Below, piece after piece: positions 46,001 through 52,356 of a stretch of 64,000 bases of DNA. The stretch is from Planctomycetota bacterium (GTDB taxonomy: Bacteria > Planctomycetota > JAJSAM01 > JAJVHW01). The notes under the pieces are model-generated. The model saw nothing but the letters and a program-made list of their open reading frames with translations, was not told where the DNA came from and ran no database searches. The position numbers were made by a program, and so were the translations under genes. The stretch is from contig JAJFFG010000127.1 of assembly GCA_021776825.1 (NCBI GenBank), forward strand, positions 1 to 64,000, read 5' to 3'. The number at the start of each line of letters is the position of its first letter. The stretch's first letter is position 1.

Positions 46001-46468
46001 ATGACGACAGCCGCCGGACACCTCCGCAAGCTACGCCCGGACGATCTCTGTCAGGGCATCCAGCGCGAGGTGATCGCCGAGGTCGCCGAGCTGCGCGAGA
46101 CGCTGCGCGAAGAGCGTGAGCGGCGTGCCCAGGAAGAGCAGCCGGAGGAGCAGCAGGGTGAGCAGCAGCAGCAACAGCCGGGTGCCGCGCGCATCGTCGC
46201 GCCGGTCGCCGAGCTGCGCGCTCTGAAGCGCATGCAGGAACGCGTGGCTCGCAATCTGGAGCAGCTCCAGAAGGAGGGGCTCCCGGACGATCCGGCGAAG
46301 CTGACGCGCATCCAGCGCGCCCGCCTGGAGCGGCTCGCGCACCAGCAGGGTACGATCAGGACCATGTGGCGAGACTTCGCGACCAGCGTCGGCCTCGATG
46401 AGTCCATCTTCGATGAGCCTGAGGACGAGAGTGCTCTCCCGCCGATGGGAGAGGGGGAGGACCGCTGA
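43016..46468 (+). CDS. Giant secreted alanine-rich coiled-coil protein
   Basis: The 1150-residue protein has a signal peptide (to about residue 28, RAAAQDNP) and then almost continuous heptad-type coiled coil rich in Ala, Glu, Asp, Lys, Arg and Gln. A long middle part (about 300-800) is extremely Ala-rich, with repeats such as AAAAAREAADAAKAAQDARS and DAARQAEATAQDARD. A poly-Gln/Glu linker (QPEEQQGEQQQQQPG) lies near residue 1045, followed by a folded-looking C-terminal helical segment. No enzyme domain was seen. It lies between a DUF4175-like membrane protein and a second coiled-coil protein, and its stop overlaps the next start as ATGA. It is likely a periplasmic rod or spacer; the function is unknown. 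Confidence 0.8.
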   Translation: MTGWTIRLTTVGAAAVLLLVSAPPRAAAQDNPEDAAITRANDQESNLNQFQDLIARMRTFGERLREAGFDEKADLVDTALRHADERQISTTMENVRKLFDDRKFQRGIDLAGTVHDDLEDLLSILEKRNTLEDIERRQEEIASARAELSEIQSKQQEIRRETEDARDRSAVDRDLSDLDRQIEDLQRDQAALEAQIGREAADERRQAQQNARDLAALAQEQSELGDRADRTGENVDKDLADAARRADELRSQQAENRSQMSPLRAAEEAVRRLSDLAQRAAKAARDAEKLAADDLRNTRTTEELARATAAAMRESNPGRDGASEELTKQADRLTKASQDLADQLSDAQAAGDEERTAELEAALARAKSAAAAAREAADAAKAAQDARSEGDRDGARQAEATAQDARDRAAAAADELAQHARAASAADAARDVGDAERKIAEEAAAVASALRAASPEMNDAKAGEQATKAADAAAEAVGALDRASKALDVGDAPEARRQAGDAQTALERALDAAQKSLSAARASSGAAAAAQQEAVAKGAEDLAAQAKSPADGAQGLSKEKSHAAQKGADSAQAAARAAREAADAMQQAQSAASAGSEGEQQSAERGDQAKAAAAAARAESALAKARKQLAQASGQSDVARELEEPQTSLADRAERVAADLPESSPAREDLEKAIDAMRDAAAKAASGSPQEASDASGRAEQALRDAAEAEQTRRDEAAARENTAAKALAEKQAELEKRARELEEKLRERAGQLNAAGNSTAGDRAQEAADRTEEAAGEMSGAQKSSEAGQSEQAAGQRQQARRDLDAAREALRDPEREAETRETLRKIKEQQDELAERTKRAAEQMQKSAASAGASSASRAQEEMESASDEMDEGEAEQATREQEDAERYLEMADAALEEEQERYDSLQAEEALYRIEQELARVEEAQSAILESTELVWSERGEEDSFARHQRVSMRKLAGEQEGLSDHLNPVVEAIEKEGSAVFGPILHGIKDDMTTAAGHLRKLRPDDLCQGIQREVIAEVAELRETLREERERRAQEEQPEEQQGEQQQQQPGAARIVAPVAELRALKRMQERVARNLEQLQKEGLPDDPAKLTRIQRARLERLAHQQGTIRTMWRDFATSVGLDESIFDEPEDESALPPMGEGEDR

Positions 46469-47214
46469 TGACCGCCCGATCGATCCAGACCGCTCTCATC
46501 ACCGCCGGCTTGGCGTTCGGACTCTGTGCGCCCGCGTTCGCCCAGGACCACGGCGGCGAGCAGGCCGACGTCGAGAAGAAGATCAAGGAGATCGAGAAGC
46601 TCATGAAGCAGGCCGAGGAGGCGCTCGCGCGCTCCACGGACGCCCGACAGAGTTCGGCGAAGACCGCCGAGGAGATCGAGAAGCTCCTCGACGACAAGGC
46701 ACAGGAGCAGACCGGCAAGTCCGCCGAGCAGCTCCGCAAGGAGGCCAAGGACGGTTCCGCCGAGGCCGCGAAGACCATCGAGAAGCTCATGAAGGAGGCC
46801 CAGAGCGAGTCCAAGTCGGCCGCCGAGGGCGTTCGGAAGCTGATCGAGGCGACGAAGTCGAGCAGCCAGCAGACCGCCGAGGGCATCCAGTGGCTTCTCG
46901 ACAACGCGGTGAAGAACAACCAGTCGAAGAAGCAGCAGAAGCCAGGCGGCCAGCAGCCGAAGGACAAGAAGCCCGAGGGCAAGGAGCCCGAGGACGGCCA
47001 GGGCGAGCAGAAGACGGACTCGACGGAGAAGCCCGGTGATCAGACGGAGCCGCCGCGGGAGCCCGACTTCGAGGTCTGGCTCGCCGAGCTCCCCTCGCAG
47101 GTGCGCAAGGACTACAAGTCCAAGAACTGGGACGCGATCCCGCCGAAGTGGCGCGACATCCTGCGCCACTGGACGAAGAAGATGAACGACGAGCTGGAGA
47201 GCGGACGCGAGTAG
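46468..47214 (+). CDS. Secreted coiled-coil protein with Lys/Pro/Glu-rich linker
   Basis: The 248-residue protein starts at ATG 46468 in an ATGA overlap. The signal peptide ends at AFAQDHGG. Residues of about 28-150 are a Lys/Glu-rich coiled coil (EKKIKEIEKLMKQAEEAL; KTIEKLMKEAQSES). Residues of about 155-195 are a disordered Pro/Lys/Glu linker. The C-terminal 45 residues look folded and conserved: FEVWLAELPSQVRKDYKSKNWDAIPPKWRDILRHWTKKMNDEL. That tail resembles short C-terminal domains seen at the end of planctomycete coiled-coil proteins. It probably assembles with the preceding giant coiled-coil protein. Confidence 0.78.
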   Translation: MTARSIQTALITAGLAFGLCAPAFAQDHGGEQADVEKKIKEIEKLMKQAEEALARSTDARQSSAKTAEEIEKLLDDKAQEQTGKSAEQLRKEAKDGSAEAAKTIEKLMKEAQSESKSAAEGVRKLIEATKSSSQQTAEGIQWLLDNAVKNNQSKKQQKPGGQQPKDKKPEGKEPEDGQGEQKTDSTEKPGDQTEPPREPDFEVWLAELPSQVRKDYKSKNWDAIPPKWRDILRHWTKKMNDELESGRE

Positions 47215-47218
47215 TCCC

Positions 47219-48445
47219 ATGGGCACCTCGACGCCACTCGGACGGATCGCACGCGCCGCGCTCGTCGCGGCGCTGCTGCTTCCGCTCTCCGACGCTGCCG
47301 CTCTCGAGAGCGAGGACGGCCCGTCGCCGATCAAGGACCCCCTCGTCACCAAGGACCAGCAGCGCGCGGTCGTACGTGGCCTCGAGTGGCTCGCCAAGTC
47401 GCAGTCGTCCGGAGGATCGTGGGGCGACCCCGACGAGACGCTCGTTGCCGACACGTCGCTCGCGGTGATGTCCCTGATGGCCGGTGGCAACACGGTCGCC
47501 GCCGGTGGCTGGACCGACGAAGAGGCGCGCACCGAGGCCCCTCCGCGACTGCGCGGTCGGTACGCACGCAACGTCCGTGACGGCATCGAGTACCTCGCCC
47601 GTCTCGCCATCCGTGATGAGCGAGGTCGCGCGCGGGGCTACATCCAAGCCGACAAGGTCTCCAAGATGCACGGCCACGGCTTCGCGACCCTCGCGTTGGC
47701 CCTGGCATGCGGCAACCTCGGCGGCGGCGACATCGTCGAGATCAAGGAGAAGCTCGGCAACGGCGTCGACGCCAACCGGCTGACCTACGGCGAGAAGGTG
47801 CGGTACGCGCTCGAACGGGCCGTGCGTCTCATCGAGCGCGCGCAGGACCCGGACTCGGGCGGCTGGCTGTACGACCCGCTCCCGAACGGGCACGAGGGGT
47901 CGATGACGGTCACCCAGATCCACGCTCTGCGGGCGGCGCAGGACGCGGGAGTCAGCGTGAGCGGCGTCGTCCTGCGCCGCGCGTATCAGTACGTGCGCGA
48001 CTCTCAGAACCTCGCGGATCAGAACCTCTTCGGGGGCTTCGCGTACCACAAGACGCTGAAGGGCCGCGTGTCCTACGCGCTGACGGGCGCCGCGCTGACC
48101 ACGTTCTACGGACTCGGCCGCTACGGCGACATCGCCGAGGACACAGATCTCATCCGTCACGGCATGAGCTACTTGGACCGCACCTTCGAGGACGCTCTCG
48201 GCGCGCGGCAGTGGTACTACTACGGCCTCTACTACGGCGCCCAGGCGATCTACCAGCAGCACGATCGTCGCCGCCTGCGTGACCTCTGGCCGCGCATCCG
48301 CCGCTCGATCCTGAACCACCAGAGCGCGGACGGCTCGTTCGAGCGAGTGGGCGACGACGGGCGCAGCCTCGAGTACTGCACGTCGATGGCGACGCTGACC
48401 CTGCAGATCCCGGACGAGACGTTGCCGATCTTCCAGCGGCGGTGA
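47219..48445 (+). CDS. Secreted squalene-cyclase-like toroid protein, last gene of the sigma-factor operon
   Basis: The 408-residue protein starts at ATG 47219, four bases after the coiled-coil gene. A signal peptide (to about residue 28) precedes an alpha-toroid with QW-like repeats: KSQSSGGSWGD, RAQDPDSGGWLYDP and NHQSADGSFERV. Its C-terminus QIPDETLPIFQRR matches the toroid at 36375-37607. The motif RQWYYYGLYYGAQAIYQ parallels HYFYFYGNYYAAQAMFI there. No DxDD motif was seen. Both toroids end multi-gene operons of envelope proteins, which suggests a shared structural or binding role. The stop codon lies in a 12-bp inverted repeat. Confidence 0.8.
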   Translation: MGTSTPLGRIARAALVAALLLPLSDAAALESEDGPSPIKDPLVTKDQQRAVVRGLEWLAKSQSSGGSWGDPDETLVADTSLAVMSLMAGGNTVAAGGWTDEEARTEAPPRLRGRYARNVRDGIEYLARLAIRDERGRARGYIQADKVSKMHGHGFATLALALACGNLGGGDIVEIKEKLGNGVDANRLTYGEKVRYALERAVRLIERAQDPDSGGWLYDPLPNGHEGSMTVTQIHALRAAQDAGVSVSGVVLRRAYQYVRDSQNLADQNLFGGFAYHKTLKGRVSYALTGAALTTFYGLGRYGDIAEDTDLIRHGMSYLDRTFEDALGARQWYYYGLYYGAQAIYQQHDRRRLRDLWPRIRRSILNHQSADGSFERVGDDGRSLEYCTSMATLTLQIPDETLPIFQRR

Positions 48446-48499
48446 AGAGCGTGTCACAGCGCGTGCGCTGACGCGCAACCGCGGCGCCACGCTCTTCAC
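48442..48499. terminator. Stop-spanning inverted repeat enclosing a repeat core
   Basis: GTGAAGAGCGTG (48442-48453) contains the toroid stop codon and is the exact reverse complement of CACGCTCTTCAC (48488-48499). The 34 bases between include GCGCGT/ACGCGC and GCAACCGCGGCGC, a form of the family's hairpin H3. The conserved repeat spacer (TGTTGCTGGTCGGCTCC) resumes right after the right arm. Confidence 0.65.
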
Positions 48500-48628
48500 G
48501 TATGTTGCTGGTCGGCTCCGCGGGTGCGAGGGCTCTCACTCGAGAGCCATCCCCTCGGCCGCACCCTTGCGTGGCCTCATGTCCCCGCGTCACGCTGCTT
48601 GCGCTTGAGCGCAACCAGCGCGCCCCGG
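48446..48628 (+). repeat. Composite structured repeat, block B left, unit
   Basis: This is a single unit that reads away from the toroid gene. It opens with the gene-specific inverted repeat and an H3-like core in place of H1. The spacer follows (GGTCGGCTCCGCGG at 48510; stem GGGTGCG/CGCACCC; cap GGCTCTC/GAGAGCC). Hairpin H3 is of the GCTG/CAGC type (GTCACGCTGCTTGCGC then GCGCAACCAGCGCGCC). It ends at CCCCGGG before the junction GTGAGGATCCGG. Confidence 0.8.
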
Positions 48629-49274
48629 GTGAGGATCCGGACGCGCTTGGTCCCCTCCGATCCAACGGGTCCGCATCCTCAACGGCGCCGTAGGGGCGGG
48701 CCCCCTGGCCCGCCCCGCCCGCTGGGGTTGATCGCGCGGCGTGGGTCCACTGGCGCACCGCGCGCGAACCTCGTGACTCGCACGGCCATCGGTCGACGGC
48801 GTCACGGCTCGGCAACCCGCATCCCCGACGTTCGCACGTGTCACCGTCATCCCCGACGTGCGCCAGCCACCACCGTCGCCCGCGCGATCCGCTGTCGGCA
48901 CGGGTGGGTCAGGAGACCCACCCCTACGACGTCGTCGGCCAGGCGGATCCCAACGTACGGGCGGATCTCCTGATCCGCCCCGCCCGCTGGGGTCATCCGC
49001 GCGACGCGGGTCCGATGGCGCTCGGCGGACGATCGTGGTGATCCGGACGGCCATCGGTCGACGACGTGGCGCCCTTCGCCGTTGCGGGATGCACGGCATT
49101 GAACGCGATCCACCGGTCGCCGTGCGCGCAGCCCGCGACGTTCGCATCCGCCATCCACCTACCCCGACCGAGTCCCGCGGCTCGGGCGGGCGGACCAGGG
49201 GGTCCGCCCCTACGGCGCCGTTGACACAGCGATCGCGTGGGGTTGGCGATGCCGAGGTCGCTCCGGATCCTCAC
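48629..49274. repeat. Composite structured repeat, block B, facing tail modules
   Basis: Tail modules from the left and right arrays meet here. Plus-oriented REP-like hairpins lie at 48690-48715 (GTAG foot, GGGCGGGCC arm) and 48955-48980 (GTAC foot, GGGCGGATC arm). Minus-oriented ones lie at 48902-48927 (GGGTGGGTC arm) and 49188-49213 (GGGCGGACC arm). A 44-bp segment at 49097-49140, starting CATTGAACGCGATCCACC, recurs in block C with two mismatches. No credible gene is present; the Arg/Ala/Pro-rich ORFs here arise from the repeats. Confidence 0.7.
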
Positions 49275-49468
49275 CCGGGGCGCGGCGGTTGCGCGCGAGC
49301 GCAAGCGCCGTGACGCGGTGAGTGGAGGCCACGCAAGGCTGCGACCGAGGGGGTGGCTCTCGCGTGCAGGGTGACGCAGCCGCGGAGCCGACCAGAGACA
49401 CGGGAGGGGCGGCGATTGCCTCATTCCCCGACCGACGTCACCGACCAACCGTCAGCAATCGACGTGAC
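49275..49468 (-). repeat. Composite structured repeat, block B right, unit 2
   Basis: This is the second unit of the array that reads leftward from the rlmI-like gene. Read on the minus strand it begins GTCACGTCGATTGC at 49468 and carries the spacer GGTCGGCTCCGCGG with GGCTGCG/CGCAGCC. It ends with hairpin H3 (GGCGCTTGCGC then GCGCAACCGCC) before the junction GTGAGGATCCGG. Confidence 0.8.
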
Positions 49469-49667
49469 CCCGGGGCGCGGCGGTTGCGCTCGAGCGCAAC
49501 CGCCGTGACGCGGGGAGTGGAGGCCACGCAAGGCTGCGACCGGCGACGTACCGCTCTCGCCGGCGAGGTGACGCAGCCGCGGAGCCGACCAGCAACAATG
49601 TAAGGCGCGGCGATTGCGACTGTGTCGACGCGCGCCCTCCAACGACGCGCCCAGCAATCGCCGTGAC
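49469..49667 (-). repeat. Composite structured repeat, block B right, unit 1
   Basis: This unit starts at the base after the rlmI-like stop codon (GTCACGGCGATTGC from 49667 on the minus strand). The bases TGTAA ending at the stop are mirrored as TTACA just after hairpin H1. The spacer stem is GGCTGCG/CGCAGCC. Hairpin H3 is a perfect 13-bp palindrome (GGCGGTTGCGCTC with GAGCGCAACCGCC). Confidence 0.82.
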
Positions 49668-50894
49668 TTACACGACCCTCGCCAACACGTGCTTCAGGTA
49701 CCGCCCCTCGGGCACTGCCGTCAGCCACGGGTGATCCGGTGCCTGGCCGCTCACGTGCAGGACCTGGAGGCGCCGGCGAGCGCGCAGCGCGGCGTCACGC
49801 AGCATCCGCAGGAACGCGTCTTCGGTCAGAGCGCCCGTGCACGACGACGTCGCCAGGAAGCCGCCCGGCGTGACGAGCGAGATCGCGTGCGCGTTCAGGT
49901 CTCGGTACCCGCGGAGCGCGCCCTTCAACTCGCCGCGCGAGGACGCCATGCGCGGCGGGTCGACGGAGACGGCATCGAAACGCCCCTTCTCCTCGGTCAG
50001 CGCTCGAACTGCGGAGAACGCGTCCTCCTCGCGCAGTGCGACCCGCTCGGTGGCGTCATTGCGCGCCGCATTGCTCGTCAGCCGCGCCAACGCACGGGCG
50101 GAGACGTCCACGGCGAGCACGGACGTCGCCCCGGCGACCGCTGCCGCGAGACCGAAGCCACCGGTGCCGGCGAACAGATCGAGAACTCGCCCGGCCGAAG
50201 CCACCTCGGCGAAGCGTCGACGGTTGTCGCGCTGATCGAGGAAGTGGCCGGTCTTCTGACCCTTCCGCAGATCGACGCCATAGCGCACGCCGTCCTCGAC
50301 GATCTCGATTTCCTCCGGGGGTTCGGTCCCGGCAAGACGGCCCCCACCCGCATGGAACCCCTCCGCCGTCGCGAAGCGCGGTGACGGACGCTCCCACACG
50401 CCCTCGACGCCGTCTTCATCCATCAGCGCCGCCGCGAGCCACGGCCGCCGCTGTGCAGCCGCGAGGGTCGTCACCTGCAGAACCACGTACGCCCCGAAGC
50501 GATCGGCGACCGCTCCGTTCAGTCCATCTCCGTCGCCGTGGACCAATCGCCACGCATCCGTTCGCGCCGGCAGCTTCAGGACGTCGGTCCGCAGCGCCGC
50601 AGCGCGCCGTACCCGACGTCCGATGAGTTCCTGATCCAACACGCCGGCGCCGCTTCGGAGCAGCCGGACGCGCACGACAGCCTCGGCGTGCCAGACGCCC
50701 ACCCCGATCAGCCGACCATCGGAGTCGGCGACCGCGACCGCGTCACCCGTGGAGGGCGTCCCGTCGACGGACGCAATGGCGCCCGCGTACACGAGTGGGT
50801 GCCCCGCCCAGAGCGGTCGCGCGCGGCCCTCCACCAGAGTGACTCGCCCGACCGGCTCGCCGGTCGGCATGGATGCTGCATCGGCGTCGCTCAT
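49668..50894 (-). CDS. Class I SAM-dependent rRNA methyltransferase (RlmI-like)
   Basis: The 408-residue protein has an N-terminal PUA-type domain (ARPLWAGHPLVYAGAIASV, GVGVWH) and a Rossmann methyltransferase domain. Motifs are GQKTGHFLDQRDNRR, VLDLFAGTGGFGLAAAVAGA (SAM site) and FDAVSVDPPRMA, with a catalytic Cys in SSCTG. This arrangement is that of RlmI, which makes 5-methylcytosine in 23S rRNA, so the likely reaction is a cytosine-C5 methylation; the exact base is inferred. Its start overlaps the stop of the membrane-protein gene upstream as ATGA. A structured repeat array starts at its stop. Confidence 0.87.
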   Translation of the reverse strand: MSDADAASMPTGEPVGRVTLVEGRARPLWAGHPLVYAGAIASVDGTPSTGDAVAVADSDGRLIGVGVWHAEAVVRVRLLRSGAGVLDQELIGRRVRRAAALRTDVLKLPARTDAWRLVHGDGDGLNGAVADRFGAYVVLQVTTLAAAQRRPWLAAALMDEDGVEGVWERPSPRFATAEGFHAGGGRLAGTEPPEEIEIVEDGVRYGVDLRKGQKTGHFLDQRDNRRRFAEVASAGRVLDLFAGTGGFGLAAAVAGATSVLAVDVSARALARLTSNAARNDATERVALREEDAFSAVRALTEEKGRFDAVSVDPPRMASSRGELKGALRGYRDLNAHAISLVTPGGFLATSSCTGALTEDAFLRMLRDAALRARRRLQVLHVSGQAPDHPWLTAVPEGRYLKHVLARVV

Positions 50895-51451
50895 GTCGAC
50901 AGCTCGGAGGTGTCCTCCGCCTCCGGATCGTTGGACGGGGTCGCGCCGTCGCCAGCCTCGTCGGGTTCGGTGTCACGCGGCGTGCGACGCCGCGAGCTGA
51001 CCGTCTGGTCCTTCCGCGTGGACCACGCAAACATGCCCAGCACCGCAGCGAGCACCCCGATGGCCGTCTCCGTCCGGCCCTCGATCGGGAAGGACTGGGG
51101 GTCCATGCGCATCGCGATGAGCACGCAGAGCCCGACGAGCGCGAGGACGAATGAGCGGCGCTGCCACCTCGACGAGTTCCGCTCGCGACGCTCGAGCGCC
51201 TGCGACGTCCACACGAAGCCCGCAACGACGGCGGCGACCGCCGCGCTCACCGGCACCCAGAGTCCCACCCAGCGAATGAGCCGCGGGGTCAGGAAGCCGC
51301 TCGGCTTGTCGCCGCCCATCATCCCGGACAGCGCCATGCCAACGTTCGCCAGCAGGATGACGATGATCCCACCCACGACCCACGGGAGCCACTTGCGAGC
51401 CTTCTTGGTGCCCGATCGGCGACGGCGACGTCCACTACCGGAACCACTCAC
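50891..51451 (-). CDS. Small membrane protein of unknown function
   Basis: The 186-residue protein starts at GTG 51451 in a GTGA overlap with larE. A basic N-terminus (RRRRRSGTKKARK) is followed by hydrophobic helices at about 22-44, 63-84, 100-115 and 127-143. The C-terminal tail of about 40 residues is acidic and disordered. No family was recognised. It sits between larE and the rlmI-like gene with overlapping ends on both sides, so the three are one operon. Confidence 0.6.
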   Translation of the reverse strand: MSGSGSGRRRRRSGTKKARKWLPWVVGGIIVILLANVGMALSGMMGGDKPSGFLTPRLIRWVGLWVPVSAAVAAVVAGFVWTSQALERRERNSSRWQRRSFVLALVGLCVLIAMRMDPQSFPIEGRTETAIGVLAAVLGMFAWSTRKDQTVSSRRRTPRDTEPDEAGDGATPSNDPEAEDTSELST

Positions 51452-52293
51452 GACCCCTCCTCGCCATCGAGCACAACAACACGTGGCTGTGCGCGGTCGG
51501 CACCGCCACTAGCGAGTCCGTCCAGATCCAGTTGGACCGAGGCGAAGCCGGCCGCGCGCACCGCGGCGACGATCGCGCCCGCCGCCAGGCGAGCTCGATC
51601 GATGTCGGCATGCGCCAGTTCGAGTCGCGCGGATGCACCTTCATGCCGGACGCGAAGATCCCCGAACCCAAGTCCGCGCAGCGCCTCTTCGGCGCGCTCG
51701 ACCTGGAGCAACCGCTCACGCGTGACGGGCGTTCCGTGCGGGATGCGCGACGCCAGACAGGGCGATGCCGGCTTCTCTGCCGTCGGCAGGTTGCGACGCC
51801 GCGACAACTCGCGGATCTCGTCCTTCGTGAGCCCCGCCGCACGCAGTGGCGACCGTACGTCGCGTTCGTCTCCCGCCCGTACTCCGGGGCGATCGTCCAC
51901 TCGGTCGTCCGCATTCAGCCCGTCCACGACGTGTTCGTAGCCGTTCTCCGTCGCCCACGCGACGAGCCGGTCGTAGAGCTCGCTCTTGCAGAAGTAGCAG
52001 CGGTCCGGCGGGTTCTGGACGTAGCGCGCGTCCTCGAGCTCGCGGGTACCGATGCGAACGAGACGCGTCCCCAACCGATGGGCGACAGCCGCCGCGTCGT
52101 CGAGCTCACGCGTCGCCACGCTGGCACTCACTCCCGTGAGGCCCACAGCGCGCGGCCCCAGCGTCTCGACAGCGACGGCCAGGAGCAGCGCCGAGTCGAC
52201 TCCTCCGCTGAACGCGACGGCGACCGAACCGAGACCACGCAGGATCTCGCGCAATCGCGTCTCCTTCGCCTCCAGGTCGCTCCTCCCCATCAT
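51448..52293 (-). CDS. larE: LarE-like ATP-dependent sulfur transferase
   Basis: LarE inserts sulfur into the nickel-pincer cofactor precursor of lactate racemase and related enzymes, often giving up its own cysteine sulfur. The 281-residue chain has the PP-loop SGGVDSALLL, then NPPDRCYFCKSELYD (Cys99, Cys102) and PCLASRIPHGTPV with Cys179, close to the sulfur-donor Cys176 of the Lactobacillus enzyme. ATG 52293 is chosen; ATG 52290 follows it directly, and an ORF further upstream overlaps the divergent gene. No larB, larC or larA is nearby. The HEAT/hydrolase gene starts 63 bases away on the other strand. Confidence 0.88.
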   Translation of the reverse strand: MMGRSDLEAKETRLREILRGLGSVAVAFSGGVDSALLLAVAVETLGPRAVGLTGVSASVATRELDDAAAVAHRLGTRLVRIGTRELEDARYVQNPPDRCYFCKSELYDRLVAWATENGYEHVVDGLNADDRVDDRPGVRAGDERDVRSPLRAAGLTKDEIRELSRRRNLPTAEKPASPCLASRIPHGTPVTRERLLQVERAEEALRGLGFGDLRVRHEGASARLELAHADIDRARLAAGAIVAAVRAAGFASVQLDLDGLASGGADRAQPRVVVLDGEEGS

Positions 52294-52356
52294 CGGGGGA
52301 ATGTAGCCGGGCGCCGCGCGGACGTCGTGGGAATCGGCGCTATCGTGAGGGGCAAC

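Noticed and set aside
48446..49667. tRNA or other known structured RNA genes in the repeat blocks
   Set aside because: No T-loop consensus or anticodon-stem pattern was found. The hairpins belong to the repeat family instead.
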